Made by a program: the position numbers and the translations under genes | The notes under the pieces: model-generated | The model's input: only the letters and a program-made list of their open reading frames with translations | The model's database searches: none | Told to the model about the DNA's origin: nothing | DNA from: Phycisphaerales bacterium | GTDB taxonomy: Bacteria; Planctomycetota; Phycisphaerae; Phycisphaerales; UBA1924 | NCBI GenBank assembly: GCA_016709445.1 | Contig: JADJMV010000006.1 | Location: 62,001 to 126,000 of the forward strand | DNA length: 64,000 nucleotides | Direction: 5' to 3' | In this document: one piece after another, positions 15,395 to 24,400 of the stretch | Position numbering within the stretch: position 1 is the first letter of the stretch | Layout: the number at the start of each line of letters is the position of its first letter

Positions 15395-17331
15395 TCCAGC
15401 CCCGCACCCACAACCGCATCCTGCTGGTCGACGACACGCCCGAAATCCACGGCGACTTCCAGCGCATCCTCGGGCCTCAGGCACGCGCCGATGCCGCGAT
15501 CGATGCCCTCGAGCAGGCCCTCTTCGGGGAGGCGCCCGCCCCCGCCCCACCCGCGCAGACCTTCCGTATCGAGAGCGCACTCCAGGGCGCCGAGGCGGTC
15601 GACATGGTCCGCATCGCCGCCGACTCCGACGACCCCTTCACCCTCGCCTTCGTCGACATGCGCATGCCGCCCGGGATGGACGGGCTCGAGACCATCGAGC
15701 AGCTCTGGGGCGCGGACCCCGAGGTCCAGATCGTCGTCTGCACCGCGTACTCTGACCATCCTTGGGCGGAGATCGTCGCGAGGCTCGGGCGCAGCGACCG
15801 CCTCCTCCTGCTCAAGAAGCCCTTCGACCATTCCGAGGTCTGGCAGCTCGCCCTGGCCCTCACGCAGAAGTGGAACCTCGCCCGCCAGGCCGCCCTGAAG
15901 CTCGACGAGCTGCGCTCCATCGCGGATCGGGCCAACAAGGATCTTCTCGAGCAGATCAAACGCCGCGCCGAGGTCGAGGAACGACTCCGCTTCCTCGCCT
16001 ACCACGACCCGGTGACCGGCCTGCCCAACCGGCGCTTCCTCCACGAACGCATCGAGCACTGCATCCGGATGGGCCAGCGCTCGCCCGAATTCAAGTACGC
16101 CCTGCTCTACCTCGATCTCGACAACTTCAAGCTCATCAACGACACTATGGGCCACGACCGGGGCGACAAGCTCCTGCAGGACGCCGCCAACCGCATCCGG
16201 AGCTGCCTGCGCGCGCTCGACGGCGTCGCCCGGGTCGAGGAGGACACCGCGGCCCGCGTTGGGGGAGACGAGTTCATCATTCTGCTCGAGGGGCTCCGAG
16301 ATTACTCCGACAGCGCCCGCGTCGCTGAGCGATGCCTCCAGGTGCTCGCCGAGCCCTTCCTGATCGAGGGGCGTGAGCTGGTTGTCCGCGGGAGCATTGG
16401 CGTGACGTCCAGCGAGCGAGGCTACGACCGCGCTGAAGACGTCCTCCGAGATGCCGACCCCGCGATGTACCGGGCCAAGGGGCTCGGCAAGGGGCAGTTC
16501 GTCCACTTCGACCCGGCAATGCACGAGGAGGCCCGGCGACGCCTCGAGATCGAGGGTCTGCTCCGCGCGGCGATCGAGCAGCAGAACATGTCGATCGCCT
16601 ACCAGCCGATCGTCGACGTCAAGACCGGTGATCTGGTCGGGTTCGAGGCCCTCCTCCGGTGCCACATCCCCGGCCTGCCGGGCGACACCATGCAGCTCGT
16701 CCAGGTCGCGGAAGAGACCGGCCTCATCGTGCCCATGGGGCGCTGGGTCTTCGCCCGCGCCTGCTCTGACTTTGCCTCCTGGCGGACACGCTACCCACAC
16801 GCGGGCGCACTCCGCCTCAACGTCAATGTCTCACGCCGCGAGCTGGTCTCCGAGGATCTGCTCCCGCACGTGACCGAAGTCCTCCATCGTCACGGCGTGC
16901 CCCCCGGGCTCGTCAGCGTCGAGGTCACCGAGAGCGGCGTCCTCACCGACCTCGCCGAGCCGATCAAACGCCTGCATGCCCTCCGAGAGCTTGGTCTCCA
17001 GCTCCACATGGATGACTTCGGCACCGGCTACTCCTCTCTCGCTTGCCTTCACTCTTTCCCGCTCAGCGCGGTGAAGATCGACCGCCAATTCACCGCGACC
17101 ATGACCCACGATTCCCGCTATATCGCGGTCGTCAACGCCATCGTCACGCTCTGCCACGCCCTCAACATGCGGGTCACGGTCGAGGGCATCGAGACCGCCG
17201 AGCAGCTCGAGCTGGTGGATTCGCTCGGCTGCGACTCGGCGCAGGGATACCTCTTCGCCAGGCCCATGAGCCCCGAGGCGGTCGACCAGCTCCTTGGCCG
17301 GGGCGAGGCCGGCATGCGCCTGGCCGCCTGA
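15391..17331 (+). CDS. Response regulator with REC, GGDEF and EAL domains (cyclic di-GMP turnover)
   Basis: Cytosolic 646-residue output protein of the preceding kinase. The REC domain (about 1-150) has the acidic pair VDD, Asp89 in LAFVDMRMP and Lys in LLKKPF. The diguanylate cyclase domain (about 205-370) has an intact GGDEF at 291-295. The phosphodiesterase domain (about 385-635) has EAL (Glu419 in GFEALLR), DDFGTGYSS, VKIDR and VEGIET, so both activities look possible. GTG 15391 is chosen because AAGGAGG precedes it at 15380-15386; the ORF is open from ATG 15376. The kinase stop overlaps it by four bases. Confidence 0.94.
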   Translation: MIQPRTHNRILLVDDTPEIHGDFQRILGPQARADAAIDALEQALFGEAPAPAPPAQTFRIESALQGAEAVDMVRIAADSDDPFTLAFVDMRMPPGMDGLETIEQLWGADPEVQIVVCTAYSDHPWAEIVARLGRSDRLLLLKKPFDHSEVWQLALALTQKWNLARQAALKLDELRSIADRANKDLLEQIKRRAEVEERLRFLAYHDPVTGLPNRRFLHERIEHCIRMGQRSPEFKYALLYLDLDNFKLINDTMGHDRGDKLLQDAANRIRSCLRALDGVARVEEDTAARVGGDEFIILLEGLRDYSDSARVAERCLQVLAEPFLIEGRELVVRGSIGVTSSERGYDRAEDVLRDADPAMYRAKGLGKGQFVHFDPAMHEEARRRLEIEGLLRAAIEQQNMSIAYQPIVDVKTGDLVGFEALLRCHIPGLPGDTMQLVQVAEETGLIVPMGRWVFARACSDFASWRTRYPHAGALRLNVNVSRRELVSEDLLPHVTEVLHRHGVPPGLVSVEVTESGVLTDLAEPIKRLHALRELGLQLHMDDFGTGYSSLACLHSFPLSAVKIDRQFTATMTHDSRYIAVVNAIVTLCHALNMRVTVEGIETAEQLELVDSLGCDSAQGYLFARPMSPEAVDQLLGRGEAGMRLAA

Positions 17332-17337
17332 CGCCGG

Positions 17338-20300
17338 CTACAGGTCCTTCTCGCCGGCGCGCTTCAGCAGGAACCAGCCCAGCACCGGCGCGAGCACCAG
17401 CACGTACCCGGCGACGGGCCACAACGCGACCGTCCAGGAGACCGAGCCCGGGGCCGTCGGCCCTGCGCCAGGCGCGTGCGCTGGTGTCGCGCCCGGGCCG
17501 CCGGCCAGCGGTTCATCAGGGGCCGCGCCCTTGGCGGGGTCCGCCAGCGTAGAGAGATAGGCCACCACATCACGCACCTGCGAAGGCTTGAGCAGCAGCG
17601 TCATCTGCGGCATCGCAGAGACCGTGCCGAAGCCGGGCGCGACCACGGCGTTGGGCTCGACCACCGATTGCACCAGGCGCGAGCGCGGCGACCGCGACGC
17701 CACCGTCGTCAGCTCGGGCCCGGCGGTCCCGCCGGTCCCCGAGATCGTGTGGCACCGGATGCACTGCGCCGACTCCTGATGCTCGAAGATGTCCCGACCC
17801 CGCGACGCCTCGCCGCCCGACAGGAGCAGCGCGGTCTGGAACCCCGCCGGGCGCTGCGGCTCTCGCGCGGCCACCGTCTCCGCGGCCCTCCGGGCGGCGC
17901 TCCCCGCGGGGGCCCTCTCGGCGGCCTCGAACGTCTCGAGCGCGAGCTCCCCCGGGATGCCGCCGGTCACGAGCTTCGAAGCCAGATCCGCGATCGCTTG
18001 GCGGGCCTTGTCGTCGTCGATCGCCCCCAGCGCCGTCACGGCGTGCTGCCGCTCGATGGTGGTGGGGGCCTCAAGAGCAGCCGTCAGATCGGCGACCGCC
18101 TCGGTGGGAGCGAACCCGACCAGCAGTTCGCGGGCCCGGATGCGGAGTTCCGGGGTTGTTGCGTCGGGCGCCGCCCCGAGCACCGCGGCGCAAGCCTTGT
18201 CCAGAGTCTCCGGGGCCCTCTGGGCGACCTGCTCGAGGAGCACCAGGCGGTACCCACCATCCTTGGCGGGGTCCACGAGCTGCGCGAGCGCCTTACCCGC
18301 ATCCAGTTGGAGCGAGTACTTCGTCTCGAGCGCGTCGGCGAGGCTCAGGATCTCGTTGTCGCCGCTCGCCGAGTCGCGGATTGCCGGCAGTCTCGCCAGC
18401 ACCCCGCGGCGCGCCGTCTCGAGGCTCCGCCCCGGAAGGGCGACCCAGTCGCCCCAGACACCCTCCCGCTTGAGCGGCTGGTCCCAGTCCGAGAGGCGCA
18501 GCAGCGCGAGCAGGCGCCACTCCTTCGGGATGGTGCCATCGGCCGCGAGCCCCGCGAGCCGGTCGGCGCTCTCCGCGTCTCCCAGCAGCACATTCGCTTC
18601 GATCGCGCGGCGCATGAAGGGTTCGATCCGCAACGCCGCGTCGACCGTGCCGCCGATCCGCCGCGCCAACGCCGGCATGCCGGAGGCCAGGTGCAGGTCA
18701 TACACCGCCCGCGCCGCCTCGATCGCGACGCGCGGGTCGGGGTCCGCCAGGAACCCCACCACGCCGATCTGCTCGAGCCGGCGCAGGGCGATCACGACGC
18801 CCAGCCGGGCCGACGGACCGCGGCCGGCGCAGGCCGCGATCATCGCGTCCGGCTCGGCGATCTGTGCGAGCGCATACGCGATCGCGCTGCGCAGGTAGAC
18901 GTCATTGTCGTCGTTGACCTCCAGCGCGTCGAGCAACGGGCCGACCGCCTCCGCGGAGTCGAGCTTGCCCAGCGCGATCGCCCCTTCGGCTCGCACCGCC
19001 AGCGACGGATCCTTCAACGCCTCCAGGAATCGGGCCGCCGAGCCCCGGCGCAGATCGCCGAGCGTCCGGATCACCTGGATGCGGAGTTGCACCTCGGGCG
19101 ACGAGAGCAGGTCGGCGAGCCCGTCGGCGGCGCCGGCGGCCGACCGAGCGATCTGGCCGATCGCCCAGATCGCGTGTACCCGCTGGAGCAGCGGGGCGGC
19201 GTCGCTGTGGGCGATTTTCTGCAGATCGGGGGCGCCGTCCGGGCCGCGGGAAGCCAGCTCGTATTGCGCCGCGAGACGCACCCGCTGGTCGCGGTGGCCC
19301 AGCATCGATTCGAGCTCTCCCGCCCCGCGCCCCTTGAACCCGGCGGCGAGGATCGAGCGGACCTCTTCGATCGCCTCGGCCCCGGCGGGGTCTTCGTGCA
19401 CGGTCTTGTCGGTGATCGTGAACACGTTGCCCTTGTCGTTCGGCCCCCAGCCCTCGCCCCAGTCGGAGAGGTACAGCCGGCTGTCGGGACCCCACGCGAT
19501 ATCCGTGACGGTCGTCCCCCGGTAGTACTCGCGCTGATCGGTGAGGCGGAAGCCCGCGCCGCTGGGCGCGGCGCGGAACTGATGGACCGTCGAGCCCGAA
19601 CCGTAGAAATCCACCAGCAGGAAGGTGTCGTCACTGGCGTGCGACTCGCCCGTGCCGGGGTAGTAGGCGATGCCCGAAGGCCCCGCGCCCAAATGCTCGA
19701 TCGGCGGGAGCGACCACGCCGGACGGGAGGGATCGTGCGGGTCGGTGAGCAACTCCCAGATGTGCTCGCGGTTCCAGGGCCCGCGGGAAGGCAGGGACTG
19801 CACGTTCTGCCTCCAGCCCGAGTCGCCCCCCTCCATCACATAGACCACCCGCGCCGCGTCGCCCGAGTCGCAGTTGTTGTCGCCGGTGAACAGGTTGCCG
19901 AACTCGTCGAACGCCAGCTCCTGGGGGTTGCGGAGTCCGACGTGGAAGAGCTCGAGCCCCGAGCCGTCCGGCCAGCACCGGAAGACCCCGCCGCGGTCCG
20001 GCCCGTAGTAGTGGACGCCCTCCTTGCTGGTGACGTTGAATCCCCGATCCCCCATCGAGAAGTGGATGCGCCCGTCGGGCCCGTTGACCAGTCCGTGCAG
20101 GTCGTGACCGTAGAAGCACCACCGGACCCCGTAGCCGTACGAGAGGCTCTCGCGCGAGTCCGAGACGCCGTCACCGTCCTTGTCCTCGAGCATCCAGACG
20201 TTCGGGATGCAGGTGTAGTACACCCGCCCGTCCCGCCAGAGCACACCGGCCCCGATCCCGTCCACCGCGTCGTTGAACCCGCCGGCGAACACGCTCGAAG

Positions 20301-20715
20301 CGTCCGCGACGCCGTCGCCGTTCGTGTCACGGACGAGTCGCACCCGGTCCTCTGTCCTCGTGAAGTAGTCAGCCGGGAACGCCCCCTGGGCGATCCACTT
20401 GTTGATCAGGGCCCGCCGGTCCTCGACCGTCCGGAGTTGCAGGTCCTCTTCGACCCCGTTGAGCTTCGTGAGGCTGCGCGTGTCTGTGACCGCCTCGCCC
20501 GCCCGGTCCGACTCGGCGACGTAGACGTTGCCTTGCCAGTCGATCGTGAACGAGACCGGGTCCCGGAGAAGCTTGGGCCCGGCCCAGGGCTTGATCTCGC
20601 GAACCTCCCCATCCTGAAGCAATTGCTGTGCACCCGCCGGGGCGCCCGCAAGCAGGCCGGCGAAGACCATTGGGACGAGAGCTGGACGGGCAAGTATGGG
20701 CCGGGTGCGCCGCAT
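17338..20715 (-). CDS. Secreted membrane-bound dehydrogenase with HEAT repeats and cytochrome c motif
   Basis: 1125 residues, of a type common in planctomycetes. After a signal peptide (MVFAGLLAGAPAGAQ) comes a six-bladed propeller domain of the PQQ/sorbosone-dehydrogenase kind (about 40-440, with FSMGDRGFNVTSKEGVHYYG and GLRNPQELAFDEFGNLFTGD), then HEAT-like repeats (about 450-930), then a c-type haem site QCIRCH near residue 985 with a distal Met region, and a final membrane anchor (PVAGYVLVLAPVLGWFLLKR). It probably oxidises a sugar or alcohol at the outer face and passes electrons to its haem; the substrate is unknown. GAAGGAGG precedes ATG 20715. It is convergent with the GGDEF/EAL gene. 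Confidence 0.88.
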   Translation of the reverse strand: MRRTRPILARPALVPMVFAGLLAGAPAGAQQLLQDGEVREIKPWAGPKLLRDPVSFTIDWQGNVYVAESDRAGEAVTDTRSLTKLNGVEEDLQLRTVEDRRALINKWIAQGAFPADYFTRTEDRVRLVRDTNGDGVADASSVFAGGFNDAVDGIGAGVLWRDGRVYYTCIPNVWMLEDKDGDGVSDSRESLSYGYGVRWCFYGHDLHGLVNGPDGRIHFSMGDRGFNVTSKEGVHYYGPDRGGVFRCWPDGSGLELFHVGLRNPQELAFDEFGNLFTGDNNCDSGDAARVVYVMEGGDSGWRQNVQSLPSRGPWNREHIWELLTDPHDPSRPAWSLPPIEHLGAGPSGIAYYPGTGESHASDDTFLLVDFYGSGSTVHQFRAAPSGAGFRLTDQREYYRGTTVTDIAWGPDSRLYLSDWGEGWGPNDKGNVFTITDKTVHEDPAGAEAIEEVRSILAAGFKGRGAGELESMLGHRDQRVRLAAQYELASRGPDGAPDLQKIAHSDAAPLLQRVHAIWAIGQIARSAAGAADGLADLLSSPEVQLRIQVIRTLGDLRRGSAARFLEALKDPSLAVRAEGAIALGKLDSAEAVGPLLDALEVNDDNDVYLRSAIAYALAQIAEPDAMIAACAGRGPSARLGVVIALRRLEQIGVVGFLADPDPRVAIEAARAVYDLHLASGMPALARRIGGTVDAALRIEPFMRRAIEANVLLGDAESADRLAGLAADGTIPKEWRLLALLRLSDWDQPLKREGVWGDWVALPGRSLETARRGVLARLPAIRDSASGDNEILSLADALETKYSLQLDAGKALAQLVDPAKDGGYRLVLLEQVAQRAPETLDKACAAVLGAAPDATTPELRIRARELLVGFAPTEAVADLTAALEAPTTIERQHAVTALGAIDDDKARQAIADLASKLVTGGIPGELALETFEAAERAPAGSAARRAAETVAAREPQRPAGFQTALLLSGGEASRGRDIFEHQESAQCIRCHTISGTGGTAGPELTTVASRSPRSRLVQSVVEPNAVVAPGFGTVSAMPQMTLLLKPSQVRDVVAYLSTLADPAKGAAPDEPLAGGPGATPAHAPGAGPTAPGSVSWTVALWPVAGYVLVLAPVLGWFLLKRAGEKDL

Positions 20716-20814
20716 CGGGGCCTCCTTCGTGCGTGAGCCGGGGGCGGAGGCGGCAGTCTATACGTGGCCCGACCCGGCGCGCCGTCCGCCCCGAGCAAGA
20801 GGCCGAAAACGAAA

Positions 20815-20847
20815 CCGGCCGCGCCGGGGAGCACCTGACGCGGCCGG
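20815..20847 (-). terminator. Rho-independent terminator after the dockerin protein
   Basis: Perfect 9-bp stem CCGGCCGCG / CGCGGCCGG with a 15-base loop. On the minus strand it is followed by TTTCGTTTTCGG. It lies 28 bases after the stop at 20875. Confidence 0.75.
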
Positions 20848-20874
20848 ACGAAGCCAGGTTCAGGCCCCCGCGGC

Positions 20875-23391
20875 TCAGCAGCGGGCGGTCCAGAGGTTGA
20901 GGAAGCAGAGCACGTCTCGCGAATCCACCACGCCGTTCTTGTCGCAGTCGGCGCTCTTGAGCTTGGCCGACCAGGCGTTGAGGAAGGCGATCACGTCGCG
21001 GGTGTCGACGGCGCAGTCGCCGTTGAAGTCACCGGGGCAGAGCGCGTAGGTGATGGGCGTCGCGTCGTAGCCGGTGTTGTCCGAGGTATCCGCGTCGCCG
21101 GTGACCGTGACGATCACTCCGATGTAGTAGGGCTTGGCGGGCAGGCAGGGGAGCGTGAAGTTGTGGGCGCCGAAGTTCAGCGTGCCGCCCGCCGCGATGC
21201 TGGAGTAGTTGCGGGTGCCGAGGAAGGTGTCCAGCGTGCTGATGAACGTGTTATCCGAGGCGTAGAAGTCCGCGTGGAAGTTGCCTGTGGGGAGGTTGCC
21301 GTTGTTCTTGTACTGGCCGGTCACGGAGATCACGTCGCCGGGGTTGTAGGTGCCGTTGCCCACGTCGACGCTGACGACCGCGAGGTCGGGCGCCTGGACG
21401 TTGAGCTGGACGGCCCGGGTGTAGGCGCCCTGACCGTTGAAGCAGTCGTCGAAGACGACATTGGCGTTGTAGGTGCCGAGCCCCAGCCCGTTCGCGTTGC
21501 TGTTCACGCTGAGCGTCACCGAATTGCTCGTCCAGATCTGGCCGTAGGTCCGGTTCGCCGTCAGCCACGAGGGCACGCCGGTCACCTGGAACGCCGTGCC
21601 GACATCGTTGGCGGCGCTACTGAGCGAGTACGCCTGCGAAGAGGGAGAGAAGGGACCGCCGGGGGGGCCGTTGATCACCCAGGTGGTGCTCGGCGTCACG
21701 CTCGAGATGGTGCCCTGCGAAAACACGCTTGTCGCGCCGACGTGGGTGCCCCAGCTCGAGGGCTTCCCGTACTCGGCATAGAGCCACACCTTCGAGGGGC
21801 GGCCGGCGACCGAGAAATTCGCCGAGTAGTCGCCCCAGTCCATCTGGCCGCCGAAGTAGTCGCCCCAGCGGAAGCCGCCGTAGCTGCCGGTGCCGTCCTT
21901 GATCTGGCTGGAAGAATTCGAAAAGGTGCCGTGGTTCATGTCCACGAACCGGATCTCCGGCTCGCCACCCGATGCGGCCTGCGTGCGGGTGAACACCCAG
22001 AAGTTCGAGCCCGAGTAGTCGGCCGCCGAAGACGGGAACCAGTAGTCCCAGCCGGTGCTGAAGAACAGCGTGTCAAGCTCGGCGGCCTCGGTGACCGCGT
22101 CGAACTTGTACAGGCGGCACGCCGCGTCGGAGCCATTGGACGTGGTCAGGCCCGTGAACAGCTCGATGCCGTTGGAGCCGTAGGTGTCGGTGGTCGCCAC
22201 CGCCGTCATGAGTCGGCAGTCGATGGTGTCCAGGGAGTCGCCGGAGGGCTGGACCGCGTCGGGCGGCACGGTGTAGTCGGCGACGGCCGTGTCGCTCTTG
22301 GTGAGCGTGTTGGCTCCGAAGGCGTCGCGAATCTTCCAGAACGTGATGCGGTTGCCGCCACCGCTGCGAGAGTTCACGTACATCGCGTCGATGTTCGAGG
22401 ACTCCGACCAACTCGCCTGCATTTTGACCGCGCGCGGTCCGAAGGTGGTCGAGCCATCGCCGTTGGTCAGGCCGTACCAATACAGCCAGTGCGCCGACGC
22501 GGCGGCGTAGATGTCGGCCTTGTTGAAGACGAACAGCCGCGCCCACCGGAACCCGCCGGCGAACCGGAACATATTGCCCGCCGCGCTGAGCTGGGTATTG
22601 CTGTAGCCCAGATCGGCGTAGTCGAGCCAGCTCGCGTCGCCCGTCCCGGCGTCCTGGACCACGTTGAAGCGGTACCACCAGACACCAGCCGTGGTGACGC
22701 CGAAGGGATTGCCGTCGCCCGTGACGATCAGGACGATCTCGCTCTTCTGCGTGGATTCGTTCTTGAGGTGGTACATCATGACCCAGCGGCCGCCCCACGG
22801 GTCAAAGATGACCTTGGGGTCGAACATGAACTCGTTGATGCCGGTGTAGTCGTTGATGTCCGAGTAGAACACCTGCGTCCCGCAGGTGTCGTACACGGCG
22901 AAGTCGTCGTTCGTGGCCGCGACCTCGTACTCGTACCCGCGTGCCAGGTCCGGGTCGGGCGGGGTGAGTCCGTTGGGTCCGGGGCCCTCGAAGTTCTTCA
23001 TGAGAGGCTGCGAGGTGATCACGTCGCCACCCTGGTCGGGCGGGCCGGGGATCTCGGCCGGCCCCGTCGGCACATAGATATCTCCGTAAGGGCGCATCGG
23101 GCGCCCCGCCTCACGCTCCGGCTGGGGGAGCGTGCCGGTGGGGAAGACGCCCGTGGACGGGATGAAGGTCGGCGTCACCGGGAGGCCCTGCTCGCGGATC
23201 GCCCCGCTCTCGGGGTCCGCATACTGGCCGGGCACATAGGCGATCATGCGCTGGACCGGGGCCTGCACCTGATCGCGTGGCGGCGGTGTGCCCGCGGCCG
23301 TCTGTGCGCTGGCGCCCGTGGCGTTCAGCGCCACGCACACCGCCGCACCGAGCACACGCCCGAAACCCGATGCTGTCCATGACTTTCTCAT
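20875..23391 (-). CDS. Large secreted protein with CARDB-like and dockerin-type C-terminal domains
   Basis: 838 residues from ATG 23391, which follows GAGGAGGGAG; the frame is open further upstream but that start would lack a signal peptide. The signal peptide ends CVALNATGASA. The main body (about 30-680) is an uncharacterised beta-rich region with many Trp/Tyr/Asn, perhaps a propeller. A CARDB-like adhesion module follows (VVSVDVGNGTYNPGDVISVT to TPITYAL), then two dockerin-type calcium loops (DFNGDCAVDTRDVIAFLNAW and DCDKNGVVDSRDVLCFLNLW) ending TARC. Enzymatic function is not evident; a surface or extracellular role is likely. Confidence 0.85.
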   Translation of the reverse strand: MRKSWTASGFGRVLGAAVCVALNATGASAQTAAGTPPPRDQVQAPVQRMIAYVPGQYADPESGAIREQGLPVTPTFIPSTGVFPTGTLPQPEREAGRPMRPYGDIYVPTGPAEIPGPPDQGGDVITSQPLMKNFEGPGPNGLTPPDPDLARGYEYEVAATNDDFAVYDTCGTQVFYSDINDYTGINEFMFDPKVIFDPWGGRWVMMYHLKNESTQKSEIVLIVTGDGNPFGVTTAGVWWYRFNVVQDAGTGDASWLDYADLGYSNTQLSAAGNMFRFAGGFRWARLFVFNKADIYAAASAHWLYWYGLTNGDGSTTFGPRAVKMQASWSESSNIDAMYVNSRSGGGNRITFWKIRDAFGANTLTKSDTAVADYTVPPDAVQPSGDSLDTIDCRLMTAVATTDTYGSNGIELFTGLTTSNGSDAACRLYKFDAVTEAAELDTLFFSTGWDYWFPSSAADYSGSNFWVFTRTQAASGGEPEIRFVDMNHGTFSNSSSQIKDGTGSYGGFRWGDYFGGQMDWGDYSANFSVAGRPSKVWLYAEYGKPSSWGTHVGATSVFSQGTISSVTPSTTWVINGPPGGPFSPSSQAYSLSSAANDVGTAFQVTGVPSWLTANRTYGQIWTSNSVTLSVNSNANGLGLGTYNANVVFDDCFNGQGAYTRAVQLNVQAPDLAVVSVDVGNGTYNPGDVISVTGQYKNNGNLPTGNFHADFYASDNTFISTLDTFLGTRNYSSIAAGGTLNFGAHNFTLPCLPAKPYYIGVIVTVTGDADTSDNTGYDATPITYALCPGDFNGDCAVDTRDVIAFLNAWSAKLKSADCDKNGVVDSRDVLCFLNLWTARC

Positions 23392-23764
23392 CGCTCGACT
23401 CCCTCCTCGGAGGTATTGGCGGCGCTTCGACGCCGCCGCTGTGAAGACCTTCACCCTGGAGCCACCCTCCTCGGGGCGGGCCAGGACACAACCAATGTGA
23501 TCAGAGACACATTGCGCAGAACTCAGGCCGGGGAAGACACCCCGCACCTCTCCGTGACCGGATATCTGAAACCACCCACGTCATCACCAACGCTCCGTTG
23601 TGATGACGGTCAATGTACGCAATTGTCCGAACTCAAGCAATCCCGGGGGCGCGGCATACTGCGGAAAAACGAGCTTAAGTCATTATTTAGCAGGAATTTA
23701 GATACAGAATGACTGGGAGGCAAATCGCGCCGTCGACTGCCGTTTCGAGGCCGCGGAGGACTGC
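23392..23764. other. Intergenic region upstream of the dockerin protein, AT-richer than its surroundings
   Basis: About 370 bases between two minus-strand genes. No ORF has recognisable sequence. The stretch near 23655-23710 (aaaaacgagc, attatttagc, aatttagatac) is the most AT-rich in this part of the window and is the likely promoter area for the 23391 gene, giving a long leader of 200 bases or more. No specific operator was identified. Confidence 0.4.
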
Positions 23765-24364
23765 TCACCCCGCGCTGATCGCGCGGAGGAGCTCCTCGAG
23801 CAGGCCGCCGACCGAGTCACCTACCAGCGGTAATCCCGGGGTATCCCCGCGGATGAATTGATCGCCGACCGCCCGCTCGAGCCACGCCGACAGATGCCCG
23901 TAGTAGCCGGCGACGTCGAGAAGGCCGCAGGGCTTCACGCGTCCGTGGAGACGGAGCTGCGACCACGTGGCCATCTCGAACAACTCGTCGAGAGTGCCCA
24001 GCCCGCCGGGCAAGACCAGGAAGGCGTCGGAGAGCTCGGCCATGCGTGCCTTGCGCTCGAGCATGGTGCCGACCTGGATCATCTGCTGGACACCGGGGTG
24101 CGCGGCCTCTTTCTCGACCATCCACGAGGGGATGACACCGATCACCTGGCCGCCGGCGCTGAGGGCGCCGTCCGCGACCGCACCCATCATGCCCTTGCCC
24201 CCGCCGCCATAGACGAGGGTGATCTCACGCGCCGCGAGGGCCGCACCGACCTCGCGGGCGGCATCGACATACTCAGGGAGATTTCCGGGACCCGAGCCGC
24301 AGAACACGCCGATTGCCCGCAGGCTCACTCGGTGGTCTTCGGGCTTGCTCGCGTTGCGCCCCAT
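23765..24364 (-). CDS. LOG-family nucleoside 5'-monophosphate phosphoribohydrolase
   Basis: Rossmann-fold protein of 199 residues of the LOG/TIGR00730 family, which releases the base from (often cytokinin-like) nucleoside 5'-monophosphates. It has IGVFCGSGPGNLPEYVDAAR at the start, LVYGGGGKGMMGAVADGAL, the Arg of MLERKARMAELSDAF and the signature LPGGLGTLDELFEMATWSQL. GAAGGGAAGG precedes ATG 24364. It lies 36 bases downstream of the MmgE/PrpD gene, so the two may be co-transcribed. The physiological substrate is uncertain; these proteins were once misnamed lysine decarboxylases. Confidence 0.9.
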   Translation of the reverse strand: MGRNASKPEDHRVSLRAIGVFCGSGPGNLPEYVDAAREVGAALAAREITLVYGGGGKGMMGAVADGALSAGGQVIGVIPSWMVEKEAAHPGVQQMIQVGTMLERKARMAELSDAFLVLPGGLGTLDELFEMATWSQLRLHGRVKPCGLLDVAGYYGHLSAWLERAVGDQFIRGDTPGLPLVGDSVGGLLEELLRAISAG

Positions 24365-24400
24365 GGCGGGGACCTTCCCTTCGTTGGCGTGCGCTCTGGA

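Noticed and set aside
17476..20736. 1086-codon plus-strand ORF
   Set aside because: It is the antisense shadow of the membrane-bound dehydrogenase (17338-20715). Its translation is Arg/Ala/Gly-rich with no motif, as expected opposite GC-rich coding DNA.
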